A DNA stretch of 64,000 nt from Dyadobacter koreensis (GTDB lineage: Bacteria; Bacteroidota; Bacteroidia; Cytophagales; Spirosomataceae). A model generated the notes under the pieces. The model saw only the letters and a program-made list of their open reading frames with translations, made no database searches and was not told the DNA's origin. The position numbers were made by a program, and so were the translations under genes. The stretch lies in assembly GCF_900108855.1 (NCBI RefSeq), contig NZ_FNXY01000004.1:1-64000 (forward strand), read 5' to 3'. Of the stretch, positions 29,630 through 39,110 are shown one piece after another (the stretch's first letter is position 1; each line of letters begins with the position of its first letter).

Positions 29630-32302
29630 ATGAGGGTTTTTAAGGCCGTATTATTTTTGTTATTTCTGTCTGAGAATCTTTTTGCAGATATCCGTTTACC
29701 ACAGCTGATTGGAGACAATATGGTATTGCAGCGGGATCAGCCGGTCACTATTTGGGGCTGGGCGGAGGCAAAAGAGAACGTCACAGCGACGTTAAAAAAC
29801 AAGCAATACAAGACAGTTTGCAACAGCGATGGAATTTGGAAAATTTATCTTCCGGCACAACCGGCCGGTAGTGGTTACGAACTGGCTTTAAAGGGTAAAA
29901 ATAAGATCCAGATAAAGAATATCGCATTCGGTGATGTGTGGCTTTGTAGTGGGCAAAGTAATATGGTCATCAATATGGAGCGGGTGAAAGAGCGTTTTTT
30001 TGATGATATAACCTCGGCCAATTACAGTGATATCCGTAACTTTTTTATCCCGACGATGACAGATCTGAACGGTCCTCGTCAAGATTTGCCTGCCAGCGAA
30101 TGGAAGACGGTGAATCCAAAGGATGTGCTGACCATGGGTGCTGTAACTTACTTTTTTGCAAGAGACCTATATGACCGGTTCAAGGTTCCTATCGGCATCA
30201 TCAACAGTTCGGTAGGAGGCACACCGATCGAGGCTTGGATCAGCGAGGGTGGATATAAGAAATTTGATCAGGTGCTTAAAACGATTTCCCAAAACAAAAA
30301 CAGTGTTTATATTGATTCTTTGAGCAGGATTTCTTCCGCTAGTATTAAAAATCCGTCAGAGCAAACGGATGTTGGAAAAGCCGAACATTGGGAAAGTATT
30401 GAGTACAAACCAAAAGGGTGGAGAAATATTAATATTCCTGGTTATTGGGAAGATCAGGGACTTAAAGATCTTGATGGGGTTGTATGGTATCGCAGGGAAT
30501 TTGAAGTTCCTGCTGACTGGACAGGTAAGTCGGCCAGGCTCTTTATGGGTCGTATCGTCGATGCAGATGAAATGTACGTGAACGGTCAAAAAATTGGTCA
30601 GGTCACTTACCAGTATCCTCCCCGTCGTTATGAAATCCCTCAGGGCCTTTTAAAAGCTGGTAAGAACTCCTTTGTGATCAGGGTTACAAACCAAACGGGA
30701 AAAGGTGGCTTTGTGCCAGACAAGCCCTATTTTATGACAGTAGGTAATGAGCAAATTGACTTGAAGGGTACCTGGTCTTATAAGGTTGGACAGGTTTATC
30801 AACGGATAAGTCGTTCCGGTTTTAGCCGTCTTCCGTTCGCAGCGCAGAATCAGCCAGCCGCTTTGTACAACGCTATGGTCGCGCCTTTGCTAAATATGAA
30901 GTTCAAAGGATTTATATGGTATCAGGGCGAGTCAAATGTTGGGAATCCAGGCGCTTATGCTACCCTTTTGCCAGCTTTGATTAATGACTGGAGAAGACTC
31001 TGGGCCGATGAAAATCTGCCTTTTCTGGTCGTGCAGCTTCCTAATTTTCAGGATATAGATTACTCGCCTGTTGAAAGTAATATGGCGCTTTTGCGGGAAG
31101 CGCAGAATAAAGCACTTTTGCTTGACAATACTGCTGTGACTGTGACGCTGGATCTTGGCGAATGGAACGATATACATCCATTGAATAAAAAAGATATTGG
31201 AAAAAGACTTGCGCTGGCCGCCAGAAACCTTGCCTACAAAGAAAATAAGGTGATATACAGCGGTCCGAAATTAACATCACACAATATCAGAGACGGGAAA
31301 ATTATCCTGACTTTTGACAATGTGGCAGACGGAATTCGCTCGAAAGACGGTGAAGATTTGCGCTGGTTTGCTGTTGCAGATTATGATAAAAAATTTGTCT
31401 GGGCAACGGCTAAAATTGTAGGAAAAGATCAGATCGAGCTTTCTAGCAAAGTGGTCAAAGTGCCGAAATACGTTCGTTACGCGTGGCAGGACAATCCTGA
31501 GGAAATCAACTTCTACAACTCTGAAAACCTGCCAGCATCACCGTTCCGGACCGACGGAGAAGTTCTGGATGAATCCAAGCCGTGGAAAGGAAAGAAGTGC
31601 GCGGTTGTTTTGACATATGATGACGCGCTGAATGTACATTTAGACCATGTACTTCCGGCTCTGGATTCATTGAGTTTGAAGGGCACTTTTTATTTGACAG
31701 CATCGTCGGACGCGGCTCGTAACCGCATAAAAGACTGGCGGGCCGCGGCAGAAAACGGGCATGAACTGGGCAATCACACACTTTATCATCCCTGTGATGC
31801 GAGTGTTCCGGGCATGAGCTGGGTAAAACCCGAATACGATTTGAGTAAATACAGCACGAGCCGAATCCAGGATGAGATCAGAATGTGCAATGCCTTTTTA
31901 AAATCAATCGACGGACTTGAAGGAAAACGCACATTTGCCTTTACCTGCGGTCATAAAAAAGTGATGGAAGGTGAATTCATTCCAATGATGTCGGCTGATT
32001 TCTTGGCTGCGCGAGCGGTAAGACACGAGATGCATTCTTTTGACGAGCAAAAACTTCTGGATATCGATTGTTATTCAATGGTAGAACAGACTGGTCGGCA
32101 GATGATCGAACTTGTTAAACAAGCGGAGCAGAGCGGGAAGCTGCTTGTATTCTTGTTTCATGGCGTCGGCGGCGAGCATGCATTGAATGTTACCAGTCAA
32201 GCACACAGCGAACTGCTGCACTATCTGAAAAATCAGCAAAACGATATCTACATCGATACCATGCTCAATGTGGCAGAGCATATCCGAAATGTTAAAAAAT
32301 AA
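29630..32302 (+). CDS. Two-enzyme fusion: CE20-like acetylesterase plus CE4 polysaccharide deacetylase
   Basis: An 890-aa secreted protein; the ATG at 29630 (MRVFKAVLFLLFL) is preferred to TTG 29624. Residues ~20-640 form a SASA/SGNH esterase: FGDVWLCSGQSNM (Ser110), IWYQGESNVGN, and EWNDIHP (Asp514, His516). A beta-galactosidase-like jelly roll is inserted at ~270-380 (VVWYRREFEVPADW, DADEMYVNGQKIG), as in CE20 xylan acetylesterases. Residues ~655-890 form a NodB/CE4 domain with VVLTYDDA (Asp664, Asp665) and GNHTLYH (His716, His720), plus a late LFLFHGVGG motif. Both metal and triad residues look intact. It likely strips acetyl groups from xylan in two ways. Confidence 0.92.
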   Translation: MRVFKAVLFLLFLSENLFADIRLPQLIGDNMVLQRDQPVTIWGWAEAKENVTATLKNKQYKTVCNSDGIWKIYLPAQPAGSGYELALKGKNKIQIKNIAFGDVWLCSGQSNMVINMERVKERFFDDITSANYSDIRNFFIPTMTDLNGPRQDLPASEWKTVNPKDVLTMGAVTYFFARDLYDRFKVPIGIINSSVGGTPIEAWISEGGYKKFDQVLKTISQNKNSVYIDSLSRISSASIKNPSEQTDVGKAEHWESIEYKPKGWRNINIPGYWEDQGLKDLDGVVWYRREFEVPADWTGKSARLFMGRIVDADEMYVNGQKIGQVTYQYPPRRYEIPQGLLKAGKNSFVIRVTNQTGKGGFVPDKPYFMTVGNEQIDLKGTWSYKVGQVYQRISRSGFSRLPFAAQNQPAALYNAMVAPLLNMKFKGFIWYQGESNVGNPGAYATLLPALINDWRRLWADENLPFLVVQLPNFQDIDYSPVESNMALLREAQNKALLLDNTAVTVTLDLGEWNDIHPLNKKDIGKRLALAARNLAYKENKVIYSGPKLTSHNIRDGKIILTFDNVADGIRSKDGEDLRWFAVADYDKKFVWATAKIVGKDQIELSSKVVKVPKYVRYAWQDNPEEINFYNSENLPASPFRTDGEVLDESKPWKGKKCAVVLTYDDALNVHLDHVLPALDSLSLKGTFYLTASSDAARNRIKDWRAAAENGHELGNHTLYHPCDASVPGMSWVKPEYDLSKYSTSRIQDEIRMCNAFLKSIDGLEGKRTFAFTCGHKKVMEGEFIPMMSADFLAARAVRHEMHSFDEQKLLDIDCYSMVEQTGRQMIELVKQAEQSGKLLVFLFHGVGGEHALNVTSQAHSELLHYLKNQQNDIYIDTMLNVAEHIRNVKK

Positions 32303-32379
32303 TTCAATTTCTAAATTATATTACTGATGATCAGGTGTATAGTTGCTTTAACTCGACATCTCAAATTAATACAGCCTTT

Positions 32380-34512
32380 ATGATGAGCCGACGTTTCTCA
32401 GTACTATTTATTGCATTTATTCTGACCATTTCGGTATTCCTGAGCGCTGATGCATCAGCCTCTGATGGTGACGATGGATACCGTCTCTGGCTCAGATACG
32501 AACCGGTTACAGATCCTGTTGTGAAGGGAGAATATTTAAAATTCTCAGCTTTCATCCGGCAATCTGGAAAAGGTGAAATCATGCAGAGCGCAAGTCAGGA
32601 ATTGCAAAAAGGTTTTAAAAGCCTTGTAAACCGAAATATATCACGCACCAATTCATCCGGAAACATGTCCGGAGGAATTGTTTTTAAATTATTACCTCGC
32701 ACAACCAGCGTTGACGATGAAGGTTACCGTATTCAATTGGCGGGAGGCAATGTTGAGATTAGCTCAAAGTCGGAGAGTGGTATTCTCTACGGTACTTTTG
32801 CGCTTTTAAAACACATGCAAATGCAGCGCCCTCTTAAAAATCTTAACATAACCGGCAGTCCGAAAGTGCGCTACCGGATGCTGAATCACTGGGATAATCC
32901 GGATGGGAGCATAGAGCGGGGTTATGCGGGTTCTTCACTTTGGAAATGGTATGAGCTGCCCGAGCGCGTTGATCCGCGTTATATGGATTACGCGCGTGCA
33001 AACGCTTCTCTGGGAATAAACGGTACAGTCTTAAACAATGTGAATGCCAGCGCACGGTTTATGTCGCAGGAGTATATCGTCAAGGTCGCGGCGATCGCAG
33101 ATGTCATGCGAAGATATGGGATCAAAACGTATTTGTCTGTCTATTTTGCTGCGCCTAAAACGCTCGGTGGCTTGCCTACATCTGATCCACTGGATCCTTC
33201 CGTACGTGCCTGGTGGAAAGAAAAGGTAGCTCAGATTTACAAAGAAATTCCGGATTTTGGTGGTTTTTTGGTCAAAGCTAATTCGGAAGGAGAGCCTGGA
33301 CCTCAGGACTACGGCCGCACACATGCAGATGGCGCTAACATGCTGGCCGAAGCATTCAGCCCTTACGATGGTATCGTGATCTGGCGGGCGTTTGTTTATA
33401 AGGCTGATCCGAATGCAGATCGTTTTAAGGCGGCTTACGAAGAATTTGTTCCGCTGGATGGTAAATTTGATCCGAAGGTAATTGTACAAGTTAAAAACGG
33501 TCCTATCGATTTTCAGCCGCGCGAACCGTTTTCTCCACTGTTTGGTAACATGCCAAAAACACCCCTGGGTATTGAATTTCAGCTTACACAGGAATACCTT
33601 GGTTTTGCCACGCATGCTGTATACGAAGCGGCGATTTTTAAAGAATGTTTGCAGTCGGACACGTATGTCAATGGCGGGGGATCAACGGTTGCAAAAGTAG
33701 TTGACGGAAGTTTGCATGGTTATGCACGGACGTTGATGGCCGGTGTGGCAAATACCGGAAATGTCAGAAATTGGACAGGACATCCACTTGCTCAGGCCAA
33801 CTGGTACGCCTTCGGCAGACTCAGCTGGGATCATCAGCTTAGCGCAGAACAAATCGCGCAGGAGTGGACAGAGCTGACATTAACACGTAACCGAAAAGCA
33901 CGTGAAAATATCGTAGATTTGATGCTGCGATCACGTGAAATTTACGTCGATTACAACACGCCTCTTGGTCTTTCGCGACCCTGGATGGGCGTTCACTTTG
34001 CTCCCGAACCGTGGCAGAACAAGGGTTCAAGGCCCGACTGGACGGCGGTTTATTATCATAGAGCAGATTCGGTTGGTCTTGGATTTGACCGGACTGCCGC
34101 GGGTAGTAACGCGCTGTCTCAATACAGGCCGGAGGTGCAAAAACAATGGAACGATCCTGATAAGACACCGCTGTCATATCTGTTATGGTTTCACCACATT
34201 GGCTGGGGCAAAAAGCTTTCCACTGGCAACACGCTCTGGGACGAACTTTGCGGCCGTCTGTACAGTGGTGCGGATTCGGTGATGTGGATGCAGAAGAAAT
34301 GGGATCTGGCGAAAGGCAATCTGGATGCTCAGGTATATACTGATGTCGCAGAACGTCTTAAAGTTCAACGGAGAGAGGCAATCTGGTGGAGAAATGCCTG
34401 GGTTTTGTATCTTCAGACTTTTGCAAAACAACCTATACCAAAAGATTTTCAGCCTCCTAAGCAGACTTTGGATGAGGTAAAAAAGTCGGTTAATATATAT
34501 CTGATGAGGTAG
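32380..34512 (+). CDS. GH67 alpha-glucuronidase
   Basis: A 710-aa periplasmic enzyme. The ATG at 32380 (MMSRRFSVLFIAFIL) gives a clean signal peptide; the GTG at 32335 would add 15 unlikely residues. Catalytic landmarks are Glu303 in VKANSEGEPGP, Asp377 in NGPIDFQPREPF and Glu405 in LTQEYLG. Their spacing (74 and 28) is close to that of characterised GH67 enzymes. HWDNPDGSIERGYAG and MLAEAFSPY are further family blocks. It releases (4-O-methyl-)glucuronic acid from the non-reducing-end xylose of short aldouronic acids. Its presence shows the target is glucuronoxylan rather than plain arabinoxylan. Confidence 0.95.
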   Translation: MMSRRFSVLFIAFILTISVFLSADASASDGDDGYRLWLRYEPVTDPVVKGEYLKFSAFIRQSGKGEIMQSASQELQKGFKSLVNRNISRTNSSGNMSGGIVFKLLPRTTSVDDEGYRIQLAGGNVEISSKSESGILYGTFALLKHMQMQRPLKNLNITGSPKVRYRMLNHWDNPDGSIERGYAGSSLWKWYELPERVDPRYMDYARANASLGINGTVLNNVNASARFMSQEYIVKVAAIADVMRRYGIKTYLSVYFAAPKTLGGLPTSDPLDPSVRAWWKEKVAQIYKEIPDFGGFLVKANSEGEPGPQDYGRTHADGANMLAEAFSPYDGIVIWRAFVYKADPNADRFKAAYEEFVPLDGKFDPKVIVQVKNGPIDFQPREPFSPLFGNMPKTPLGIEFQLTQEYLGFATHAVYEAAIFKECLQSDTYVNGGGSTVAKVVDGSLHGYARTLMAGVANTGNVRNWTGHPLAQANWYAFGRLSWDHQLSAEQIAQEWTELTLTRNRKARENIVDLMLRSREIYVDYNTPLGLSRPWMGVHFAPEPWQNKGSRPDWTAVYYHRADSVGLGFDRTAAGSNALSQYRPEVQKQWNDPDKTPLSYLLWFHHIGWGKKLSTGNTLWDELCGRLYSGADSVMWMQKKWDLAKGNLDAQVYTDVAERLKVQRREAIWWRNAWVLYLQTFAKQPIPKDFQPPKQTLDEVKKSVNIYLMR

Positions 34513-34821
34513 TTACAAGTATCAACACAGTTTTTAGTTTGTCTTTTAATACACTAAAAAGAAGCAGTTAACGGAGAAATCGCATTGTGTGGAGTTGGTT
34601 GCAACGAAGCCAAATTGACGTTATACGGTTTTCAATATTAGTAAATTTAGCTGAGAACTTGTTTAGGATAAATTAATGAATTAGCTAGCTTCGTGGAAGG
34701 ATGTTCAGATAATATTCTTGAAAAGACAGTGGATGTGATTCTGAAAAGCAGATTATTTTCAGACTTTGCGGAGTAATTAACATAATAATTCGAAGATTTT
34801 TTACAATAACAGATCAGTGAA
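34513..34821. other. Intergenic spacer (309 bp) between the GH67 and dehydratase genes
   Basis: No gene is seen. An AT-rich inverted repeat TTTTTAGT/ACTAAAAA (34531-34538 and 34553-34560) could be a weak terminator for the enzyme operon, leaving the dehydratase gene with its own promoter. No confident promoter was located. Confidence 0.45.
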
Positions 34822-35970
34822 ATGAAAATTAGAAGTTACGAGCTGTTCCAGGTACCTCCCAGATGGCTATTTTTAAAAATAGAAACAGATGAAGGCATAG
34901 TGGGCTGGGGTGAACCGGTCATCGAGGGCAAGGCTGCGACGGTGAAAGCGGCTGTGGTCGAATTGATGGAAGCTTTGATTGGAAAAGATCCAATGGACAT
35001 TGAAGGGCATTGGAATACCATGTACCGTGGCGGGTTCTATCGTGGAGGCCCGATACTGATGAGCGCTATAGCCGGGATTGATCAGGCATTATGGGATATC
35101 AAAGGAAAGTTCTATGATGCACCTGTTTATCAGCTTCTTGGAGGGAAATGCAGAGATAGCATCAAGGTGTACTCATGGATTGGAGGAGACCGGCCCGCAG
35201 ATGTGGCTAATACTGCAAAGCTCTCTTTTGAAAGTGGTTTTAAAGCTATTAAAATGAATGCCACCGACGAAATGCAGTATATCGATTCTTATGAAAAAAT
35301 AGATATGGTACTGGCCCGTGTCGCGTCTATTCGTGAGGCCGTGGGTTATGGCCTTGATATCGGTGTGGATTTTCACGGACGATTACATAAGCCGATGGCA
35401 AAAGTACTCGCAAAGGAATTGGAACAGTTTCGGCCAATGTTTATTGAAGAGCCGGTTTTGCCGGAAAATAATGAAGCACTTAGGGAAATTGCCAATCATA
35501 CCTGTATTCCAATTGCCACTGGAGAAAGAATGTTCAGTCGTTGGCAGTTCAAAAATTTGTTGACCGATGGCTACGCAGATATTATACAACCAGACCTATC
35601 CCACGCAGGGGGAATAACAGAATGCAAAAAAATATTGTCGATGGCAGAAGCATTTGACGTCGCCGCAGCTCCGCATTGTCCACTCGGACCGATTGCACTG
35701 GCCGCTTGTCTGCAGGTAGACGCAACTTGTCATAACGCATTTATTCAGGAACAGAGTCTGGGGATACATTATAATCAGGGAAGTGATCTGATGGATTATC
35801 TGGTTGATAAATCTGTTTTCAGTTATGAAGGTGGTTTTGTCAATATTCCATCCGGCCCCGGACTTGGTATCCAGGTTGACGAGGTGCAGGTTCGAAAGAT
35901 GGCTGAGGTCGGACATAATTGGAAAAATCCGCTCTGGAAACATGCAGATGGAAGTGCCGCTGAATGGTAG
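34822..35970 (+). CDS. dgoD: D-galactonate dehydratase-like enzyme (enolase superfamily)
   Basis: A 382-aa cytosolic enzyme very close in sequence style to DgoD. It has [22 protein letters not shown] at the N-terminus and [31 protein letters not shown] carries Asp183 and His185, [10 protein letters not shown] and TGERMFS are metal ligand loops, and APHCPLGP holds His285. These positions agree with the catalytic residues recalled for E. coli DgoD. The enzyme converts D-galactonate to 2-keto-3-deoxygalactonate. Its place directly after a xylan locus suggests a substrate from side-chain sugars (galactose- or uronate-derived aldonate), but that is inference. It ends at a bidirectional terminator. 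Confidence 0.9.
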   Translation: MKIRSYELFQVPPRWLFLKIETDEGIVGWGEPVIEGKAATVKAAVVELMEALIGKDPMDIEGHWNTMYRGGFYRGGPILMSAIAGIDQALWDIKGKFYDAPVYQLLGGKCRDSIKVYSWIGGDRPADVANTAKLSFESGFKAIKMNATDEMQYIDSYEKIDMVLARVASIREAVGYGLDIGVDFHGRLHKPMAKVLAKELEQFRPMFIEEPVLPENNEALREIANHTCIPIATGERMFSRWQFKNLLTDGYADIIQPDLSHAGGITECKKILSMAEAFDVAAAPHCPLGPIALAACLQVDATCHNAFIQEQSLGIHYNQGSDLMDYLVDKSVFSYEGGFVNIPSGPGLGIQVDEVQVRKMAEVGHNWKNPLWKHADGSAAEW

Positions 35971-36020
35971 TAAGTATAAAAAGCCATTTCAGCATATACA
36001 ATTTTGCAGCACCAAACTAA

Positions 36021-36060
36021 AAATGGGTCTTTCAACCATGTTGAAAGACCCATTTTTTTA
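36021..36060. terminator. Bidirectional terminator between the dehydratase and the convergent carboxylesterase
   Basis: A 16-bp perfect stem, AAATGGGTCTTTCAAC (36021-36036) / GTTGAAAGACCCATTT (36040-36055), with a CAT loop and a T-run on the plus side and an A-run giving T's on the minus side. Confidence 0.93.
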
Positions 36061-36074
36061 TATCAAATTTTATC

Positions 36075-37715
36075 TTAATCTTTTGTCGCCATAGCATCCA
36101 TCAGCAAATAACGGCCTCTGTGCTTGTCAGTTTCTAAACGGCTTTCCACATCCAGATACATATACTGTGAGTCTCCCCCGGCTTTAACCGGCAACCATTC
36201 CGGCAAACCTTTTCCGTTTGGATTTGTGGTTTTGATAAAGTTGACAAAATATGCCTGCATCGTTTCAGATACTTTATGATCCTCGGGAGTCCAGGCATAT
36301 ACCTTATTAAGTGCCAGATTTCCCATCGCATATTCAATTTCAGCCGAGTGGACCGCGCCCTTAGGAAGTGGCGCTTTGGCGGCAGCAGGTTCTGTACTTT
36401 TCGAAACACCGCCGGCGAGGTTCGCTGATACGTTCCCCATTTCTGCATTCATAGCGGGCCTTGCACGCCCATAGAGATAGCGGTATACCGGTTTTCCTCC
36501 GCCGGTTTTGCTTTGGATATCAATCCATTTCCACGTACCAAATCCGATAAAGCGGTCACCGGCAAGATCGGTCGCTACCTGTTCAACATCGGCATCAGTC
36601 GAAGCAGCATATTCTTTCAAAACTTTATCAGCTTGTTCTCCATACAATTTTTGTACTGCTTTCGTATAATTTTCGAGTGTTGGTGCTTCTTTGCCCAAGA
36701 TCATTCTGTAGTTCATTTCTTCCGAATTCCATCCGGCGAGTAAAGGTACCTGGGACTGCTTTCCAGCCTGAAATGTTTTCAACGGATTCTCTGGAAAAAA
36801 ATAACCGTCCACCGATGAAAGAAATCTTGAAACGCCCGCGCTGGCAGTCGCTTTTAAAAGCTCCTCAGCCGATATTGAACGCATTTCTGCCAACGTTTTT
36901 TTGCCAACCTGCTCATTGAATTTAGCACCTGCTTGCTCCGCCTGCGCTAATGGAACAGGAGGAAGCGTCCCTAACACGGATCCGCTTTCACCAATTGCAG
37001 CGGAAAAAAGATTTTTAGAAAGCGGTGAAGCCATCAAAGCACTTACAGAAAGTGATCCGGCAGATTCGCCCGCAATGGTAACACGGTTAGGATCCCCGCC
37101 GAATGCGGCGATATTTTTCTTAACCCAGGCCAGCGCTGCCGCCTGATCCAGATAGCCATAGTTCCCCGAAGCATGATGCGGAGATTCTTTGGTAAGTTCC
37201 TCAGAAGCATAAAACCCGAAAACACCCAAGCGATAGTTCACCGTCAGGCTCACGATCCCTTTTGTCGCCATACTTTCTCCATCATAACGTCCCTCGGAAC
37301 CATCTCCGGCAACAAATCCTCCGCCATAGAAGTAAACCAGAACAGGAAGTTTTTCGCTTGCAGATTTGGCCGGCGTCCATACGTTCAGATAAAGACAATC
37401 CTCACTCATTCCGTCCGAACGGAAACCCATATCTCCAAAAACCGGATTTTGCATAGCACGTGGACCAAACTTGTCCGTTTTACGAACACCTTGCCAGTTT
37501 TTAACAGGTTGCGGCTCACGCCAGCGGAATTCTCCAATAGGAGGGGCAGCAAACGGAATCCCCTTGAACGCCCTGATGCCGGTGGATTCGATCACCCCTT
37601 CAACCATTCCGTTTTCTGTCTTAGCCTGCGGAGCCGAGGTCCCTTTTTTAGATTGAGCCGTCGCGACCTGCATCATTTGCAAGGCAACCAGCATGGTAAT
37701 AATAATTGTTTTCAT
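36075..37715 (-). CDS. Type-B carboxylesterase (para-nitrobenzyl esterase-like), secreted
   Basis: A 546-aa exported esterase with a signal peptide ending near MQVATAQ (~21). Family blocks are FKGIPFAAPPIGEFRWREPQ, SEDCLYLNVWTP, the oxyanion-hole YGGGFVAGDG and the nucleophile elbow IAGESAGS (Ser218). The acid Glu in GWNSEEMNY and the late His in AVHSAEIEYAMGN fit a Ser-Glu-His triad. It converges with the dehydratase gene and is divergent from the Nudix-type regulator. It may remove bulky esters such as feruloyl or acetyl groups from hemicellulose fragments, or act on unrelated esters; the role is inferred only from position. Confidence 0.88.
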   Translation of the reverse strand: MKTIIITMLVALQMMQVATAQSKKGTSAPQAKTENGMVEGVIESTGIRAFKGIPFAAPPIGEFRWREPQPVKNWQGVRKTDKFGPRAMQNPVFGDMGFRSDGMSEDCLYLNVWTPAKSASEKLPVLVYFYGGGFVAGDGSEGRYDGESMATKGIVSLTVNYRLGVFGFYASEELTKESPHHASGNYGYLDQAAALAWVKKNIAAFGGDPNRVTIAGESAGSLSVSALMASPLSKNLFSAAIGESGSVLGTLPPVPLAQAEQAGAKFNEQVGKKTLAEMRSISAEELLKATASAGVSRFLSSVDGYFFPENPLKTFQAGKQSQVPLLAGWNSEEMNYRMILGKEAPTLENYTKAVQKLYGEQADKVLKEYAASTDADVEQVATDLAGDRFIGFGTWKWIDIQSKTGGGKPVYRYLYGRARPAMNAEMGNVSANLAGGVSKSTEPAAAKAPLPKGAVHSAEIEYAMGNLALNKVYAWTPEDHKVSETMQAYFVNFIKTTNPNGKGLPEWLPVKAGGDSQYMYLDVESRLETDKHRGRYLLMDAMATKD

Positions 37716-37854
37716 TTTAGTTTAGCATAAATAATTACTAATCAGGAAAGGCAATCTGGCAAATAAAAATTATATTGTCTCATTATGGAACAATAATAAA
37801 AAATTATTCTGACAATCTTTCTTTTTTCTAACTTGCACCTAAAATTTTAATATA

Positions 37855-38601
37855 ATGAGCGGAAATGAATCCCGATTCGAGCAAAATTCAGAAGGGGCCG
37901 GTTACTTACCAGGCCTTGCCATGGACTTTGTAATTTTTGGATTTGATCAGGATCAGCTCAAGATACTACTTCTCGAGTATCGAAATACGAACCTTTTTGC
38001 CCTGCCCGGAGGATTTGTGAAAGAAAACGAAAATCTGAACGATGCAGCCCGCAGAGTACTTGGTGAGCGGACTGGACTTGCTGATATCTATCTTGATCAA
38101 TTTTATACATTTGGAGATTTGTCGCGGTACGATCAGGAGCCTCTCCGCACGATCATGCAAGCAAAAGGGATGGATCCGAAGGATGATCACTGGCTTCTTC
38201 GGCGGTTTGTTTCTGTGGGTTATTATGCACTGATTGATTTCCGACGGGCAGCCCCCACGCCTGATCCGCTTTCGGATAACTGCGTTTGGTATACGCTGGA
38301 AAATCTGCCGGCCTTGATGCTTGACCATAATGACATTGTCAAAAAAGCTCTGGAGACATTACGGGCTAACCTCGACAGAAAGCTGGGCGGAAATGAAAGC
38401 TGGGCGGCACCTTTGCTGGCCAAAGCATTCACAATGGGCGAACTTCAAAAATTGTATGAAACGATCCTGGGACAAAAACTGCGCCGGTCAGGTTTCCAGC
38501 GCAAGATGCTTGGACTTGATATTTTAGAAAGACTGGAAAAACAGTACAGCGGCGGCGCTCACAAGGCACCATATCTGTATCAGTTTATCATAGATAAATG
38601 A
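37855..38601 (+). CDS. Nudix-related transcriptional regulator (NrtR/AraR type)
   Basis: A 248-aa protein with an N-terminal Nudix fold (~15-160) and a C-terminal winged helix (~165-240; FTMGELQKLYETILGQKL, then GFQRKMLGLDIL). The Nudix box is degenerate. GGFVKENENLNDAARR is followed by VLGERTGL, so the first Glu of the REUxEE core is Val and the second pair is GE. This matches regulators that bind sugars or nucleotides instead of hydrolysing them. In Bacteroidota such proteins (AraR) control pentose use; xylose or arabinose catabolism is the natural guess here. It is divergent from the carboxylesterase. Confidence 0.87.
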   Translation: MSGNESRFEQNSEGAGYLPGLAMDFVIFGFDQDQLKILLLEYRNTNLFALPGGFVKENENLNDAARRVLGERTGLADIYLDQFYTFGDLSRYDQEPLRTIMQAKGMDPKDDHWLLRRFVSVGYYALIDFRRAAPTPDPLSDNCVWYTLENLPALMLDHNDIVKKALETLRANLDRKLGGNESWAAPLLAKAFTMGELQKLYETILGQKLRRSGFQRKMLGLDILERLEKQYSGGAHKAPYLYQFIIDK

Positions 38602-38693
38602 TTGGTCCATAACATTTTTTTTTCGCAGGTTACGTTCGTTATAGAACGGCTGTTTTCAGGTTTACATCAATTTATCTCATTTTTTTGTGGTGA

Positions 38694-39110
38694 TTATTGT
38701 TGGTATTCAGCAGGTTGGAATTGAAAAAGCGAATCGCCGAACGATAAACTTCCCCCAAGGTACACGTGAAAACCCATATAAGTGCCGGCCACTCCAGTCC
38801 CAAGTTTCAGATTTTCGCCATTTTTTAAAAAGGCGATTGGCGCTATCGTCCTGACATTGTCTCGTGATAAATAGCTGAATTTCCCCGATAGTGTATCACC
38901 TCTGACATTGCCGGTAATGGTACCATCATCTTCTGTTTTATCATCATATCTGATTCGATAGTCTCCGTAGAATGTTCCTTTCGAAGTCACCAATTTTAAA
39001 AAGGCGGTATCCCTTTTATCCAGAGATGTGGCTTTGTAGTATGTTGTTTTATATTCAGGTCCGCAACTTATAAACAAGACAAAGAAGAGGAGACAGATCA
39101 TTTTCATCAC
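38694..39110 (-). CDS. Small lipoprotein, function unknown
   Basis: A 138-aa protein with a short signal (MICLLFFVLFISCGP), lipobox FISC, Cys about residue 16. The mature part is beta-rich with repeated short polar strands: GTFYGDYRIRYDD, GTITGNVRGDTLSGKFSYLSRD, GVAGTYMGFHVYLGG. It looks like a small beta-barrel or lipocalin-like sheet protein. It converges with the Nudix regulator. No family recognised. Confidence 0.7.
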   Translation of the reverse strand: MMKMICLLFFVLFISCGPEYKTTYYKATSLDKRDTAFLKLVTSKGTFYGDYRIRYDDKTEDDGTITGNVRGDTLSGKFSYLSRDNVRTIAPIAFLKNGENLKLGTGVAGTYMGFHVYLGGSLSFGDSLFQFQPAEYQQ

